A DNA stretch of 64,000 bases from an uncultured Christensenella sp. Lineage in GTDB: Bacteria; Bacillota; Clostridia; Christensenellales; Pumilibacteraceae. The translations under genes and the position numbers were made by a program. The notes under the pieces were generated by a model. It was not told the origin of the DNA, searched no databases, and was given only the letters and a program-made list of their open reading frames with translations. The stretch lies in assembly GCA_910579205.1 (NCBI GenBank), contig CAJTTD010000010.1, positions 1 through 64,000 of the forward strand, in the 5' to 3' direction. Below, piece after piece: positions 41,800 through 49,916 of the stretch; the first letter of the stretch is position 1; each line of letters opens with the position of its first letter.

Positions 41800-43221
41800 A
41801 TGCGTATGAATGCAAAGGAGCGCATACTCGAAAATTTCAAAACGCCGTCCAACATCGTAACGCGCGATATCAAATGCGGCAAAGCGAGCGGATATGTTTT
41901 AGTCAATCCCGACATAAGCGATTCCAAGACCGTCCGCGCCGTGTTTTTTGCGCTCGAAAAGGAGAGCAACGCGCATTTGAAAACGCTCGAGGAGTTCGAG
42001 CGGTACGCTTTGTACGAATGCGAAACGGAAATATCTTCCGACATAGACGATTGCATAAATAAACTGTTAAACGGCGATACGCTCGTGTGCGTGGAAGGCG
42101 ACGAGCGGTATTTGGTGGTAACGTCGCGCGCGTACGTTATCCGCGGCATAACCGAGCCGCCGACGGAAACGGTAATGCGCGGACCGCGCGAGGGATTTAT
42201 AGAAGACCTTCGTACCAATCTGTCTCTTCTCGAACGGCGGCTCAAAACGCCCGACCTTGCTATAGAAAAAATACAAGTGGGGCGGCGCACAAAGACTAAC
42301 GTCGCTATCTGTTATCTGTCGTCCGTTGCCGACGGGCGAGTGGTAGCCAAGATAAAAGAGCGTCTCGACAAGATAGACGTGGACGGCATTGTAGACAGTC
42401 ATTACTTGGTGCCCTATCTGGAAGAGAAACCGCTGTCGCTGTTTTCGCAGTCGGGCGTAAGCGAAAAACCCGATATTGTAGCCGCCAAACTGCTCGAAGG
42501 GCGCGTTGCGCTTTTTGTGGACGGTTCGCCTATAGTCGTTACCGTGCCGTTTGTGGCGGTAGAGGAATTTCAGTCGGGCGAGGACTATTATCAACGCTCG
42601 TCTTACAGTACGTTTATACGCGTTTTGCGTTATGTCGCGCTCGCGCTCGCCACGCTTTTGCCGGGGCTTTATGTCGCGCTTCAAAACTTCCACTACACGC
42701 TCATACCCGTGCGGTTCATGATAACGCTTATGACGGCTATCAAAGGATTGCCGTTGTCTCCGCTCGCAGAGACGCTGCTCGTGCTGTTGCTGTTCGAGAT
42801 AATAAGAGAGGCGAGCGTAAGGATGCCGCGCGCCGTGGGCATGGCAATGAGCATAGTGGGCGCGCTCGTTTTGGGCGATACCGCGGTAAATGCGGGTATC
42901 ATAAGTCCGCCCGCAGTCATGATAACTGCGCTCAGTTCCATAGCGTTGTTTACCGTTCCCAACATGATAGGCCCAATGAGCGTGTTGCGCCTGTTATTTA
43001 CGATAGCGGGCGGGTTGACGGGGCTTTTCGGCTTGATAATCTCCGTGCTGTTTACCTTCCATTACGTAAGTTCGCTGAACGGTTACGGCTCGCCCTATCT
43101 CGCGCCCTTCGCGCCGCTCATTTATTCCGATTTTAAGGACGCGATAGAGCGCGCGCCGTTCAGAGACATGAAAAAACGACCCAAGTCGATACCCAACAAA
43201 AATCCAAACAGACAAGCGTGA
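41800..43221 (+). CDS. gerAA: spore germination protein, GerA/GerAA family
   Basis: This encodes 473 residues. The N-terminal half is the soluble two-subdomain part (FEKP-type receptor core; EGDERYLVVTSRAYVIRGI, RGPREGFIEDLRTNLSLLERR near 120-150, a strongly conserved family motif), followed by membrane helices from about residue 275 (ALALATLLPGLYVALQNFHY, PRAVGMAMSIVGALVLGD). GerAA is the channel-like subunit of nutrient germinant receptors in the spore inner membrane. The ATG at 41800 or 41806 may be used; neither has a strong Shine-Dalgarno. The operon order A-B-C with overlaps is standard. Confidence 0.92.
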   Translation: MRMNAKERILENFKTPSNIVTRDIKCGKASGYVLVNPDISDSKTVRAVFFALEKESNAHLKTLEEFERYALYECETEISSDIDDCINKLLNGDTLVCVEGDERYLVVTSRAYVIRGITEPPTETVMRGPREGFIEDLRTNLSLLERRLKTPDLAIEKIQVGRRTKTNVAICYLSSVADGRVVAKIKERLDKIDVDGIVDSHYLVPYLEEKPLSLFSQSGVSEKPDIVAAKLLEGRVALFVDGSPIVVTVPFVAVEEFQSGEDYYQRSSYSTFIRVLRYVALALATLLPGLYVALQNFHYTLIPVRFMITLMTAIKGLPLSPLAETLLVLLLFEIIREASVRMPRAVGMAMSIVGALVLGDTAVNAGIISPPAVMITALSSIALFTVPNMIGPMSVLRLLFTIAGGLTGLFGLIISVLFTFHYVSSLNGYGSPYLAPFAPLIYSDFKDAIERAPFRDMKKRPKSIPNKNPNRQA

Positions 43222-43229
43222 GGCGTGAT

Positions 43230-44477
43230 ATGTCGGAAAACAACAGCGCAACGGAAGATGTAAAGTCCCAATCGAGCGGCAGTACGTCTGGAGAAAGAGC
43301 AGACGTGTGCGAAAAGCAGTCTACGTCGCGACAGCTTGTCATGATAGTTTTTATCATGGCGTTTGCGACAAAGATGTTTTTGCTGCCCATATTTTTGATA
43401 CAAACGATAGGACGCGACGCGTATATAGCGCTCGCAATAGGCGGCGGCATAGATCTTTCGGCGCTCGCCGTGTTTATCGTGTGCATGGTAAAAGCGCAAA
43501 CCGATTTTTTTACGATCTTGAGCGCGGTGCTCGGCAAGGTCGGCGCAAAGATAACCGTCGGCATAATAGGCTTGTTCTTATTCTTTAAGCTCAACATAGG
43601 GATATCTGAAACGCTGAGGTTTTATTCGGGCAGTGTGTTCGGCGATTTTAACGTTTTGTTCATGCTCGTGCCGCTTTTGATATTCTTTTGCGCGGTGGCA
43701 AACCATACTTTGCGCGCGCTGTGTCGGCTCAACGAGATAATTTTACCGCTGATAGTGGTTTGCATTGCGATACTGATAACCGTAGTCGCGTTGACGGGTT
43801 TCGACCTTGCAAATATATTCCCGTCCATGCAATATCCCGACGTGTTCAAGACGGAAGCCGTACACCACGCCGCATGGCTGGGCGATTTTACGCCGCTCGT
43901 GCTATTTGTAGGGCGAACAAAAACAAAGAAGCATACGGCGCTTTTTGCGGGAATATCGGGAACGGTCGGAACGGGGATAGCCGTATTTTTCGCGCTTGTA
44001 ATGAGTGCGGCGTTCGGCAACGTGCGCGTGTTGGTGGACAGCAGCACCAATCTTTCGAGCATATTGCAATATTCGCTCGGCAATGTTTACGGCAGAGTGG
44101 ATCTGTTTTCGTCCGTAATATGGAGCATTTCCACATTCATAGAAAGCGCGTTGTTATATTACGCCGCGTGCAGATGCTTTGCGTTTGTGATAGGAAAGAA
44201 CGCGCATTTTTGGATAGCGCTCATCGCCGCGCTTGCGACTTATTTGATACAAGTGTGCGCAATGACCGATCCTACCGTATTTTCGGTGATCGTTACGTCT
44301 ATCGTTACTTCGGTCGCGACGTTGACATTGACCGTCGCAACGCCCGCGCTCGCGCTCGTCTGCACGCTCGTCCACCGCATGCGCTGCGAAAAAGACGTAT
44401 CGGGCGGCGATAGTAAACAGAGCGGCGACTGCATAGGCGACGCGACAAGACGTGTAAACGGGGAGAACAGAATATGA
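43230..44477 (+). CDS. gerAB: spore germination protein, GerAB family (APC-superfamily permease)
   Basis: This 415-residue membrane protein has about ten helices of the amino-acid permease fold, the germinant-binding subunit of the Ger receptor. The first 35 residues are hydrophilic. Helix 1 region QLVMIVFIMAFATKMFLLPI and the later SPSHAAW-equivalent segment (AVHHAAWLGDFTPLVLF) fit the family. The ATG at 43230 has GAGG six bases upstream; a GTG at 43218 overlapping the gerAA stop is possible. The 3' end overlaps the next gene (ATGA). Confidence 0.88.
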   Translation: MSENNSATEDVKSQSSGSTSGERADVCEKQSTSRQLVMIVFIMAFATKMFLLPIFLIQTIGRDAYIALAIGGGIDLSALAVFIVCMVKAQTDFFTILSAVLGKVGAKITVGIIGLFLFFKLNIGISETLRFYSGSVFGDFNVLFMLVPLLIFFCAVANHTLRALCRLNEIILPLIVVCIAILITVVALTGFDLANIFPSMQYPDVFKTEAVHHAAWLGDFTPLVLFVGRTKTKKHTALFAGISGTVGTGIAVFFALVMSAAFGNVRVLVDSSTNLSSILQYSLGNVYGRVDLFSSVIWSISTFIESALLYYAACRCFAFVIGKNAHFWIALIAALATYLIQVCAMTDPTVFSVIVTSIVTSVATLTLTVATPALALVCTLVHRMRCEKDVSGGDSKQSGDCIGDATRRVNGENRI

Positions 44478-45661
44478 CGCCGCGAAAAAAATTGCTCATA
44501 TACAAGATATTGTTGTTTTTGTTCGCGTTTATCGTGGCGTTCATTCCGGGCACGGTATCGCGCAATATGGAAGTGAACAGCCGCGTTATAGTGGAGATGA
44601 TAGGCATAGACCAAGGCGAGGAAGTGGAAGTTACCGCGCAGTACGTTATGCCGCTCGAAAAGGAAGGCACGAGCAAAGACGTTGTTACCGTAAAAGGCTC
44701 GACGCTCACCGAAGCCGTGGAGACGCTGAACACCGCGCTCGGAAGACGCGCGGAGCTTGGGCATTGCTCTATAGTCATAGTGGGAAAATCGGTAAAGCCG
44801 CAACTTTTGGGCACGCTCATGACCGTTACGGACGTTACGGCGGACGTATATCTTGCCGCCGCTCAAGACAAGGCGAGCGAGCTTGTGTCCGACATAACCG
44901 AATTTATGAAAAAGACGGGCGCGACCGATGCGGACTTTATTGCGTACAGCGCAAAGAAAGCGCACGTCGCTACTACCACGCTGTTGAACTTTTTGTCGGA
45001 TATAGGCGGGGCTTCGCACACTGCGTTTATGCCCGTCGTGGAAACACTGGAAAAACCCGACGGCTCGGGCGGTGGCGGACAGTCCGGCGGACAAGGCGGC
45101 GGGGAGAGCGCAAGCGGGCAAAGCGGCGGCGGTCAGTCGGGCGGAGGCGCAGAGGAAGCGCCTATCGGTATGAAAGTGGAAAACCTTGCATTATACGCGG
45201 AAAACGGACGCGCGGGGATAATAGACAGAAGCAGCGCGCGCGGAGTGGCGTGGGTGAGTGCGCCCATAGAAAAGGGTATCGTCGTAGCCGACGTACAGTA
45301 CGACGGAAATATAATAAAAGACGTGTCGGGCAGACTGATAAAGAAAAAAGCCAAGATAAAGATAGACGCGGCAAACAATAAGGCGACGATCAAAGTCAAC
45401 GCCACGATAGAACCTAACGGAGATAAGTTCAACGAGTTGGATGCGGAAAACAGCGACGCGGCGCGCAAGGCGATAAAGGGCGCGTTTGAAAACTCTATAC
45501 GCAACGAGATACTCAAAGCGTACTACGACGCCGCCGAATACGACTGCGACCCGCTGTTTTTGGGCAGACAGTTTTACCGTTACGCGCCCGATGAGTTCGA
45601 CCCCGACTATTCGGTGGATGACATTATAGTGGACGCGCAAGTAAACGTGTCGCTTAAATAA
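44474..45661 (+). CDS. gerAC: spore germination protein, Ger(x)C family, without lipobox
   Basis: This 395-residue protein belongs to the GerAC group, the third subunit of the germinant receptor. GerC proteins are normally lipoproteins with Cys right after the signal peptide. Here the N-terminal hydrophobic segment (LLFLFAFIVAFIPGTVSRNM, about 13-32) contains no Cys, so the protein is probably held by an uncleaved membrane anchor. The conserved first domain (RVIVEMIGIDQG, RRAELGHCSIVIVG) and the C-terminal domain (DPLFLGRQFYRYAPDEF) are present. A Gly/Ser/Gln-rich linker of about 30 residues (197-226) separates them and is unusual. Confidence 0.85.
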   Translation: MTPRKKLLIYKILLFLFAFIVAFIPGTVSRNMEVNSRVIVEMIGIDQGEEVEVTAQYVMPLEKEGTSKDVVTVKGSTLTEAVETLNTALGRRAELGHCSIVIVGKSVKPQLLGTLMTVTDVTADVYLAAAQDKASELVSDITEFMKKTGATDADFIAYSAKKAHVATTTLLNFLSDIGGASHTAFMPVVETLEKPDGSGGGGQSGGQGGGESASGQSGGGQSGGGAEEAPIGMKVENLALYAENGRAGIIDRSSARGVAWVSAPIEKGIVVADVQYDGNIIKDVSGRLIKKKAKIKIDAANNKATIKVNATIEPNGDKFNELDAENSDAARKAIKGAFENSIRNEILKAYYDAAEYDCDPLFLGRQFYRYAPDEFDPDYSVDDIIVDAQVNVSLK

Positions 45662-45693
45662 TAGGATATTACGTAAAACATCGTGCAAATAGC

Positions 45694-45722
45694 TTGACAC
45701 GCCGCCGAGTTTGGGATATAAT
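45694..45722 (+). promoter_or_regulatory. perfect promoter of rpsU
   Basis: TTGACA (45694-45699) and TATAAT (45717-45722) are 17 bases apart. Confidence 0.9.
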
Positions 45723-45765
45723 ATTCGAGAAAATCCGAGTTCATAGAACAAAGGTGGTGTGAAAA

Positions 45766-45939
45766 GTGTCCGTTATACACGTTGGCGAAAACGAATCGCT
45801 CGACAGCGCGCTCAAACGTTTTAAGCGCAAATGTCAAAAAGACAATATCTTGGGCGATATGAGAAAGAAGGAATATTACGAGAAGCCTTCGGTCAAGCGT
45901 AAAAAGAAAAAAGAAGCGGCGCGCAAGCGTTTCCGCTAA
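45766..45939 (+). CDS. rpsU: 30S ribosomal protein S21
   Basis: A short gene starting with GTG and encoding 57 residues: SVIHVGENESLDSALKRFKR, then KKEYYEKPSVKRKKKKEAARKR. This is the complete bS21 pattern, a basic protein of the small subunit needed for initiation on natural mRNAs. AGGTGG lies nine to ten bases before the GTG. It forms its own unit with a perfect promoter and a terminator, whereas in many Firmicutes rpsU is followed by yqeY. Confidence 0.94.
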   Translation: MSVIHVGENESLDSALKRFKRKCQKDNILGDMRKKEYYEKPSVKRKKKKEAARKRFR

Positions 45940-45979
45940 GCAGACGGCGTTTTATAGCTTTCTGCTCCAACATTATGTT

Positions 45980-46010
45980 AGCGGCGTTCAAGTCCGAGCG
46001 CCGCTTTTCT
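45980..46010 (+). terminator. terminator of rpsU
   Basis: AGCGGCG (45980-45986) pairs with CGCCGCT (45999-46005), followed by TTTTCT. Confidence 0.8.
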
Positions 46011-46066
46011 ATTGTCGTGTTTTATTGTCGGCGGGACGGGTATACAATATTTTGAAAGGAAATCGC

Positions 46067-46141
46067 ATGCCCGACAACAGTATATTGTGGGACAAAAAAG
46101 TAAACAAAAAACGACGAAAAATGTCGCAAGAAAACCGTTGA
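46067..46141 (+). CDS. possible 24-residue basic peptide
   Basis: AAAGGA (46055-46060) precedes ATG at 46067; the peptide is MPDNSILWDKKVNKKRRKMS and four more residues. It is very basic. The following promoter TTGACA at 46138 overlaps its stop codon. There is no convincing promoter upstream, so it could be chance. Confidence 0.25.
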   Translation: MPDNSILWDKKVNKKRRKMSQENR

Positions 46142-46166
46142 CAACTCGCTTTATATGATATTTAAT
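46138..46166 (+). promoter_or_regulatory. promoter of the Spo0A-like gene
   Basis: TTGACA (46138-46143) and TTTAAT (46161-46166) are 17 bases apart. Confidence 0.75.
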
Positions 46167-46201
46167 GGGGATACTCTCTAAAAAATCACAGGAGGTGTGT
46201 G

Positions 46202-46531
46202 TTGGAAAGGCACGATTTTATAGTCGGGACTATGGTCAAAAACGGATTCAGAACGTCGCTCAAGGGCTTCGATCAGTTTTGTCAGTGCGTAGAGCTTTTT
46301 TCGGACGACCGTTCTGCGACGATAGAAAGCGTTTACAGAAAAGTCGCGGAAAACAACAACTGTACCAAGAGCTCTGTCGAAAAGAACTTGCGCAGACTGT
46401 TTTCGAGTTCGGATGCATGTACGGCGATAGGCAATATGTTCGGCATGAAGTTTACCGATGCGGGCAACAAAGAGATAGTCGCTATGTTTTCAAATTACGT
46501 CGCTCTGCAACGCGATAACTACAGTTATTAA
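46202..46531 (+). CDS. stand-alone Spo0A C-terminal DNA-binding-like domain
   Basis: About 109 residues with start TTG at 46202 (seven bases after AGGAGG at 46189-46194) or GTG at 46199. The sequence FIVGTMVKNGFRTSLKGFDQF, then TIESVYRKVAENNNCTKSSVEKNLRRLF, follows the layout of the Spo0A effector domain: hydrophobic helix with K-G-x-x-x-x, then Y-x-x-x-A-x-x-x-x-T-x-x-x-V-E-x-x-x-R, the recognition-helix region. No receiver domain is encoded, so it cannot be controlled by phosphorylation in the usual way. It stands alone with its own promoter. Its role could be to compete with or modulate Spo0A at 0A boxes; this is inference. Confidence 0.7.
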   Translation: MERHDFIVGTMVKNGFRTSLKGFDQFCQCVELFSDDRSATIESVYRKVAENNNCTKSSVEKNLRRLFSSSDACTAIGNMFGMKFTDAGNKEIVAMFSNYVALQRDNYSY

Positions 46532-46567
46532 AAAAGCTCCCGCATTCGCGTTGGCGGACGGGGAGCT
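46529..46567 (-). terminator. terminator of argGH
   Basis: On the minus strand the stem AGCTCCC/GGGAGCT (arms 46561-46567 and 46535-46541) is followed by TTTTTT. Confidence 0.75.
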
Positions 46568-46599
46568 GTAAACTGCAAAGCTATGTTTGCGGTCGCTTG

Positions 46600-47973
46600 T
46601 TATAAACTTTTTAATGCTTTTTCTATGATGTCGAGCTGACGCTCTACTTCTTGCGGTGCGCAGCCGCCTATAACGGTGCGGCGTGCGACGGCGCTTTGCG
46701 CTTGGACTGCGGTCGTTATGCCGTCGTCGAAGAGCGGCGAAAAGCTTTTGAATTCATCCACGGTAAGCTGCTGAAGCGTTTTGCCGTTTTCTATGCAATA
46801 CCTTACGATCTTGCCCGTTATTTCGTGTGCCGTGCGGAAGGGCATTCCGTTTGCCGCCAAGTGATCGGCGCATTCGGTAGCGCACGAATATCCGCCCGTG
46901 GAAGCGGTGCGCATAGAATCGCGATCGAACTCTGCCTTTTTCATAAATTCGGTAAAAACGCGCAGACACAGAGACAGCGTTTTTTGCACGTCGAAAACGG
47001 CTTCCTTGTCCTCTTGCATATCCTTGTTGTAGGCGAGCGGCAAGCCCTTCATCACCGTGAGCATGGATACGAGCCCGCCTACTATGCGTCCGCTCTTTCC
47101 GCGCAAAAGTTCGTTTACGTCGGGGTTTTTCTTCTGCGGCATTATCGACGAACCCGTGCTGAACTCGTCGGGCAGAGATATGAACGAGAATTCTTCGCCC
47201 GACCAATAAACGAACTCTTCGTTTATGCGCGAAAGGTGAACGGCTGTCTGCGCCGCCGCGGCGAGATATTCTATAACGAAATCTCTGTCCGACACGCCGT
47301 CGAGCGAGTTTTGCGTAATGCCGTCAAAGTCCAAAAGCCGAGCGGTATATTCGCGGTCTATGGGGAAAGTGGTGGCAACGCATGCGCCGCTGCCGAGCGG
47401 CATTACGTTTACGCGCTTGCGGCAGTCGGTAAAACGATCGACATCGCGCAAAAACATGTTGCAATACGCGCAAAGATAGTGGGCGAGCGTGGTGGGCTGC
47501 GCTTTTTGCATGTGCGTGTATGCGGGCATTACTGTGTTTGTCTCTTTTCGCGCGCGCTGCGCCAATACCGAAACGAGCGATCTCAAAAGCGCTACTATGT
47601 CGTCTATGCCGTCTCTTACGAATAGGCGGAGATCGGTCGCCACTTGATCGTTGCGGCTTCTTGCGGTGTGGAGCTTTTTGGCGACGTCGCCTATGCGCGA
47701 AACGAGTTCGTTCTCCACGAACGAATGTATGTCTTCCGCGCCCGTTATGTCAGTCTTGCCTTCGTCTATATCGCTCGAAAGTTTGCGAAGCTCGGCGCAA
47801 ATTTTGTCGCTGTCGGACGCGGGGATTATGCCGCATTTACCGAGCATGGCGCAGTGCGCTATAGAACCCGCGATATCTTGTTTGTACATGGCTTTGTCAA
47901 ACGGAAGCGAGTCGTTGAACTCTTCCGCTAGCGCGTCCGTGCCGACAGTGAATCTGCCCGACCAAAGTTTCAT
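46600..47973 (-). CDS. argH: argininosuccinate lyase
   Basis: ArgH (457 residues) splits argininosuccinate into arginine and fumarate, the last step of arginine synthesis. It belongs to the fumarase/aspartase superfamily: KLWSGRF at the start, SRNDQVATDLRL, the HMQKAQPTT region (about 160) and the signature GSSIMPQKKNPDVNE (about 280-294) with the catalytic Ser. It lies 46 bases downstream of argG on the minus strand and is probably co-transcribed from the promoter at 49279. Confidence 0.95.
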   Translation of the reverse strand: MKLWSGRFTVGTDALAEEFNDSLPFDKAMYKQDIAGSIAHCAMLGKCGIIPASDSDKICAELRKLSSDIDEGKTDITGAEDIHSFVENELVSRIGDVAKKLHTARSRNDQVATDLRLFVRDGIDDIVALLRSLVSVLAQRARKETNTVMPAYTHMQKAQPTTLAHYLCAYCNMFLRDVDRFTDCRKRVNVMPLGSGACVATTFPIDREYTARLLDFDGITQNSLDGVSDRDFVIEYLAAAAQTAVHLSRINEEFVYWSGEEFSFISLPDEFSTGSSIMPQKKNPDVNELLRGKSGRIVGGLVSMLTVMKGLPLAYNKDMQEDKEAVFDVQKTLSLCLRVFTEFMKKAEFDRDSMRTASTGGYSCATECADHLAANGMPFRTAHEITGKIVRYCIENGKTLQQLTVDEFKSFSPLFDDGITTAVQAQSAVARRTVIGGCAPQEVERQLDIIEKALKSL

Positions 47974-48019
47974 ATTTGCCTCGCATGCGCGTTCGCCGCG
48001 CGTCGTTGTGTGATCAAAA

Positions 48020-49231
48020 TTATTTCTTTTTGTTTTTGGCGAGCATTTTCGCTCTTACTTTGAGCGGGAGACCGAACAGATTGATAAAGCCCGCCGAATC
48101 CTTTTGGTCGTATACTTCGTCCGCGCCGAAAGTGGCGATGTCCTCGTCGTAGAGCGAGTAGGGCGACGTCATGCCCGCGGGCGTGATCTTGCCTTTGAAC
48201 AGCTTTACGCGCGTGCTGCCCGTAACGAATTCTTGCGTGCTGTCTACGAAAGCGGACAGCGCCTCGCGAAGGGGCGTGTACCATTTTCCGTCGTAAACAA
48301 GCTCGGCAAACTTGAGCGCGATGTGCTCTTTAAAGTGCTGCGTATCGCGATCGAGCGTTATTTCCTCGAGATTTTTGTGGCAAGCGTACAGTATAGAGCC
48401 CGCGGGATTTTCGTAAACGCCGCGCGACTTCATGCCGACTAGTCTGTTTTCCACCATGTCGTCCACGCCTACGCCGTGTTTTGCGCCTATGTCGTTAAGC
48501 GTTTCCACAAGCTTGACGGGCGGCAATTTTTTGCCGTTGACCGCAATGGGAACGCCTTTTTCCCAATCGACCGTTACGTAGTCCGCCGTGTCGGGCGTAT
48601 CTTTTACGGGGCGGCTGATGAGCAGCATTTCGTCTTTCGGCTCGTTGGACGGGTCTTCCAAGTCGCTGCCTTCGTGGGACAAATGCCAAATGTTTCTGTC
48701 CATCGAGTAGTTGTGCTTTTTGGTAACGGGAACGTCGAGACCGCGCGCCACCGCGTAATCTATTTCTTCTTCGCGCGATTTGATGTCCCATATGCGCCAC
48801 GGCGCGATTATCTTCATGTCGGGCGCAAGCGCCTTTATGGAAAGCTCGAAGCGGACTTGATCGTTGCCTTTGCCCGTGCAACCGTGGCATATTGCGTCCG
48901 CGCCTTCGCGCTCGGCTATCTTTACGAGTCGTTTGGCTATAACGGGGCGGGCGAACGACGTACCCAACAGATATTTGCCCTCGTATACCGCGCCCGCTTT
49001 TATCGTGGGAAAAATGCAGTCGGTAACAAATTCTTCGGTAATATCTTCTATGTATATCTTGGACGCCCCGCTCTTTATTGCTTTTTCGTTGAGCGGCGCA
49101 AGCTCTTCGCCTTGACCTACGTCGGCTGCTACCGCTATGACTTCGCAGTCGTAGTTCTCCTTGAGCCAAGGTATTATGATAGTGGTATCGAGACCGCCCG
49201 AATAGGCGAGAACGACTTTCATTTTTGCCAT
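48020..49231 (-). CDS. argG: argininosuccinate synthase
   Basis: ArgG (403 residues) joins citrulline and aspartate with ATP. The N-terminal PP-loop reads AYSGGLDTTIIIPWL, with the further family motifs CTGKGNDQVRFE and YSMDRNIWHLSHEGSDLEDP. AAAGGAG precedes the ATG. argG heads the argGH pair. I saw no convincing ArgR box, although the A/T-rich region around the promoter would be the place for one. Confidence 0.95.
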   Translation of the reverse strand: MAKMKVVLAYSGGLDTTIIIPWLKENYDCEVIAVAADVGQGEELAPLNEKAIKSGASKIYIEDITEEFVTDCIFPTIKAGAVYEGKYLLGTSFARPVIAKRLVKIAEREGADAICHGCTGKGNDQVRFELSIKALAPDMKIIAPWRIWDIKSREEEIDYAVARGLDVPVTKKHNYSMDRNIWHLSHEGSDLEDPSNEPKDEMLLISRPVKDTPDTADYVTVDWEKGVPIAVNGKKLPPVKLVETLNDIGAKHGVGVDDMVENRLVGMKSRGVYENPAGSILYACHKNLEEITLDRDTQHFKEHIALKFAELVYDGKWYTPLREALSAFVDSTQEFVTGSTRVKLFKGKITPAGMTSPYSLYDEDIATFGADEVYDQKDSAGFINLFGLPLKVRAKMLAKNKKK

Positions 49232-49278
49232 GATGTCTCCTTTCGCTTTGTTATGCGCTTTGTTTGTATTCGTTTAAT

Positions 49279-49307
49279 TATATATCAGCCGCTAAAATTA
49301 ATCAACT
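49279..49307 (-). promoter_or_regulatory. promoter of argGH
   Basis: On the minus strand TTGATT (49302-49307) and TATAAT (49279-49284) are 17 bases apart. Confidence 0.8.
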
Positions 49308-49372
49308 GTTTGCATACGTTAAAATAATTGTACGAAATAGATCGATTGCCCGTATAAATTCGGTCAAAACGG

Positions 49373-49401
49373 TTTACAAAATAAATCGAGTGTGTTACAA
49401 T
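49373..49401 (+). promoter_or_regulatory. promoter of rpsO
   Basis: TTTACA (49373-49378) and TACAAT (49396-49401) are 17 bases apart with an extended TGT. A leader of about 90 bases follows; CGGGT-AATAA-ACCCG near its start can form a hairpin, so S15 autoregulation is possible but not demonstrated. Confidence 0.75.
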
Positions 49402-49496
49402 TATGTCGGGTAATAAACCCGTACCTCGATACTCGGTCTTGCGCTCTCCACGCATATACCAAAGTACGGGGCGAATTCATTTAACGGAGGTAAATC

Positions 49497-49760
49497 ATGG
49501 ACAAACAAGTAAAGGCGAGAATCATTTCGGATTTTGCGACTCACGAAGGCGATACGGGCAGTCCCGAGGTGCAGATAGCGCTCTTGACATGGCGCATCAA
49601 TCATCTTACCGACCACCTCAAGACTCATCCGAAGGATCACCACTCCCGTCGCGGTCTTTTGCAAATGGTAGGTTCTCGTCGCAGTCAGCTCAACTATCTT
49701 AAAGATGTAGACATCGAAAGATACAGAAGCCTTGTTGCCAAACTCGAGTTGCGCAAATGA
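49497..49760 (+). CDS. rpsO: 30S ribosomal protein S15
   Basis: uS15 (87 residues) binds 16S rRNA and the central domain of the small subunit. GDTGSPEVQIALLTWRI, HHSRRGLLQMVGSRR and LNYLKDVDIERYRSL are the family's conserved stretches. GGAGGT precedes the ATG by seven bases. It is followed by pnp, the usual Gram-positive and Gram-negative neighbour, after a hairpin. Confidence 0.96.
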   Translation: MDKQVKARIISDFATHEGDTGSPEVQIALLTWRINHLTDHLKTHPKDHHSRRGLLQMVGSRRSQLNYLKDVDIERYRSLVAKLELRK

Positions 49761-49771
49761 TCGACGCTTAA

Positions 49772-49793
49772 GAGGGGCGTTTTTACGCCCCTC
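49772..49793 (+). terminator. hairpin between rpsO and pnp
   Basis: GAGGGGCGT (49772-49780) pairs with ACGCCCCTC (49785-49793) around TTTT. The following T tract is poor (GATTTAT), so it may be a partial terminator or processing site. Confidence 0.55.
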
Positions 49794-49828
49794 GATTTAT
49801 ATTTCGACACAGATCGTTTCGTTGCGCG

Positions 49829-49834
49829 TATAAT
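49829..49834 (+). promoter_or_regulatory. possible -10 element ahead of pnp
   Basis: TATAAT is present, with TCGACA 19 bases upstream as a weak -35 box. Confidence 0.4.
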
Positions 49835-49916
49835 CGTAGCGCATGAGCGACTGTCGTATTGCGTTGCTGCGGCGCGCATTTATCAAGCAGTTTACTTTAA
49901 TAGGAGATATTAAATA

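Noticed and set aside
41779..42062. Alternative frame starting with ATG at 41779
   Set aside because: It is a shadow frame over gerAA with no homology-like features.
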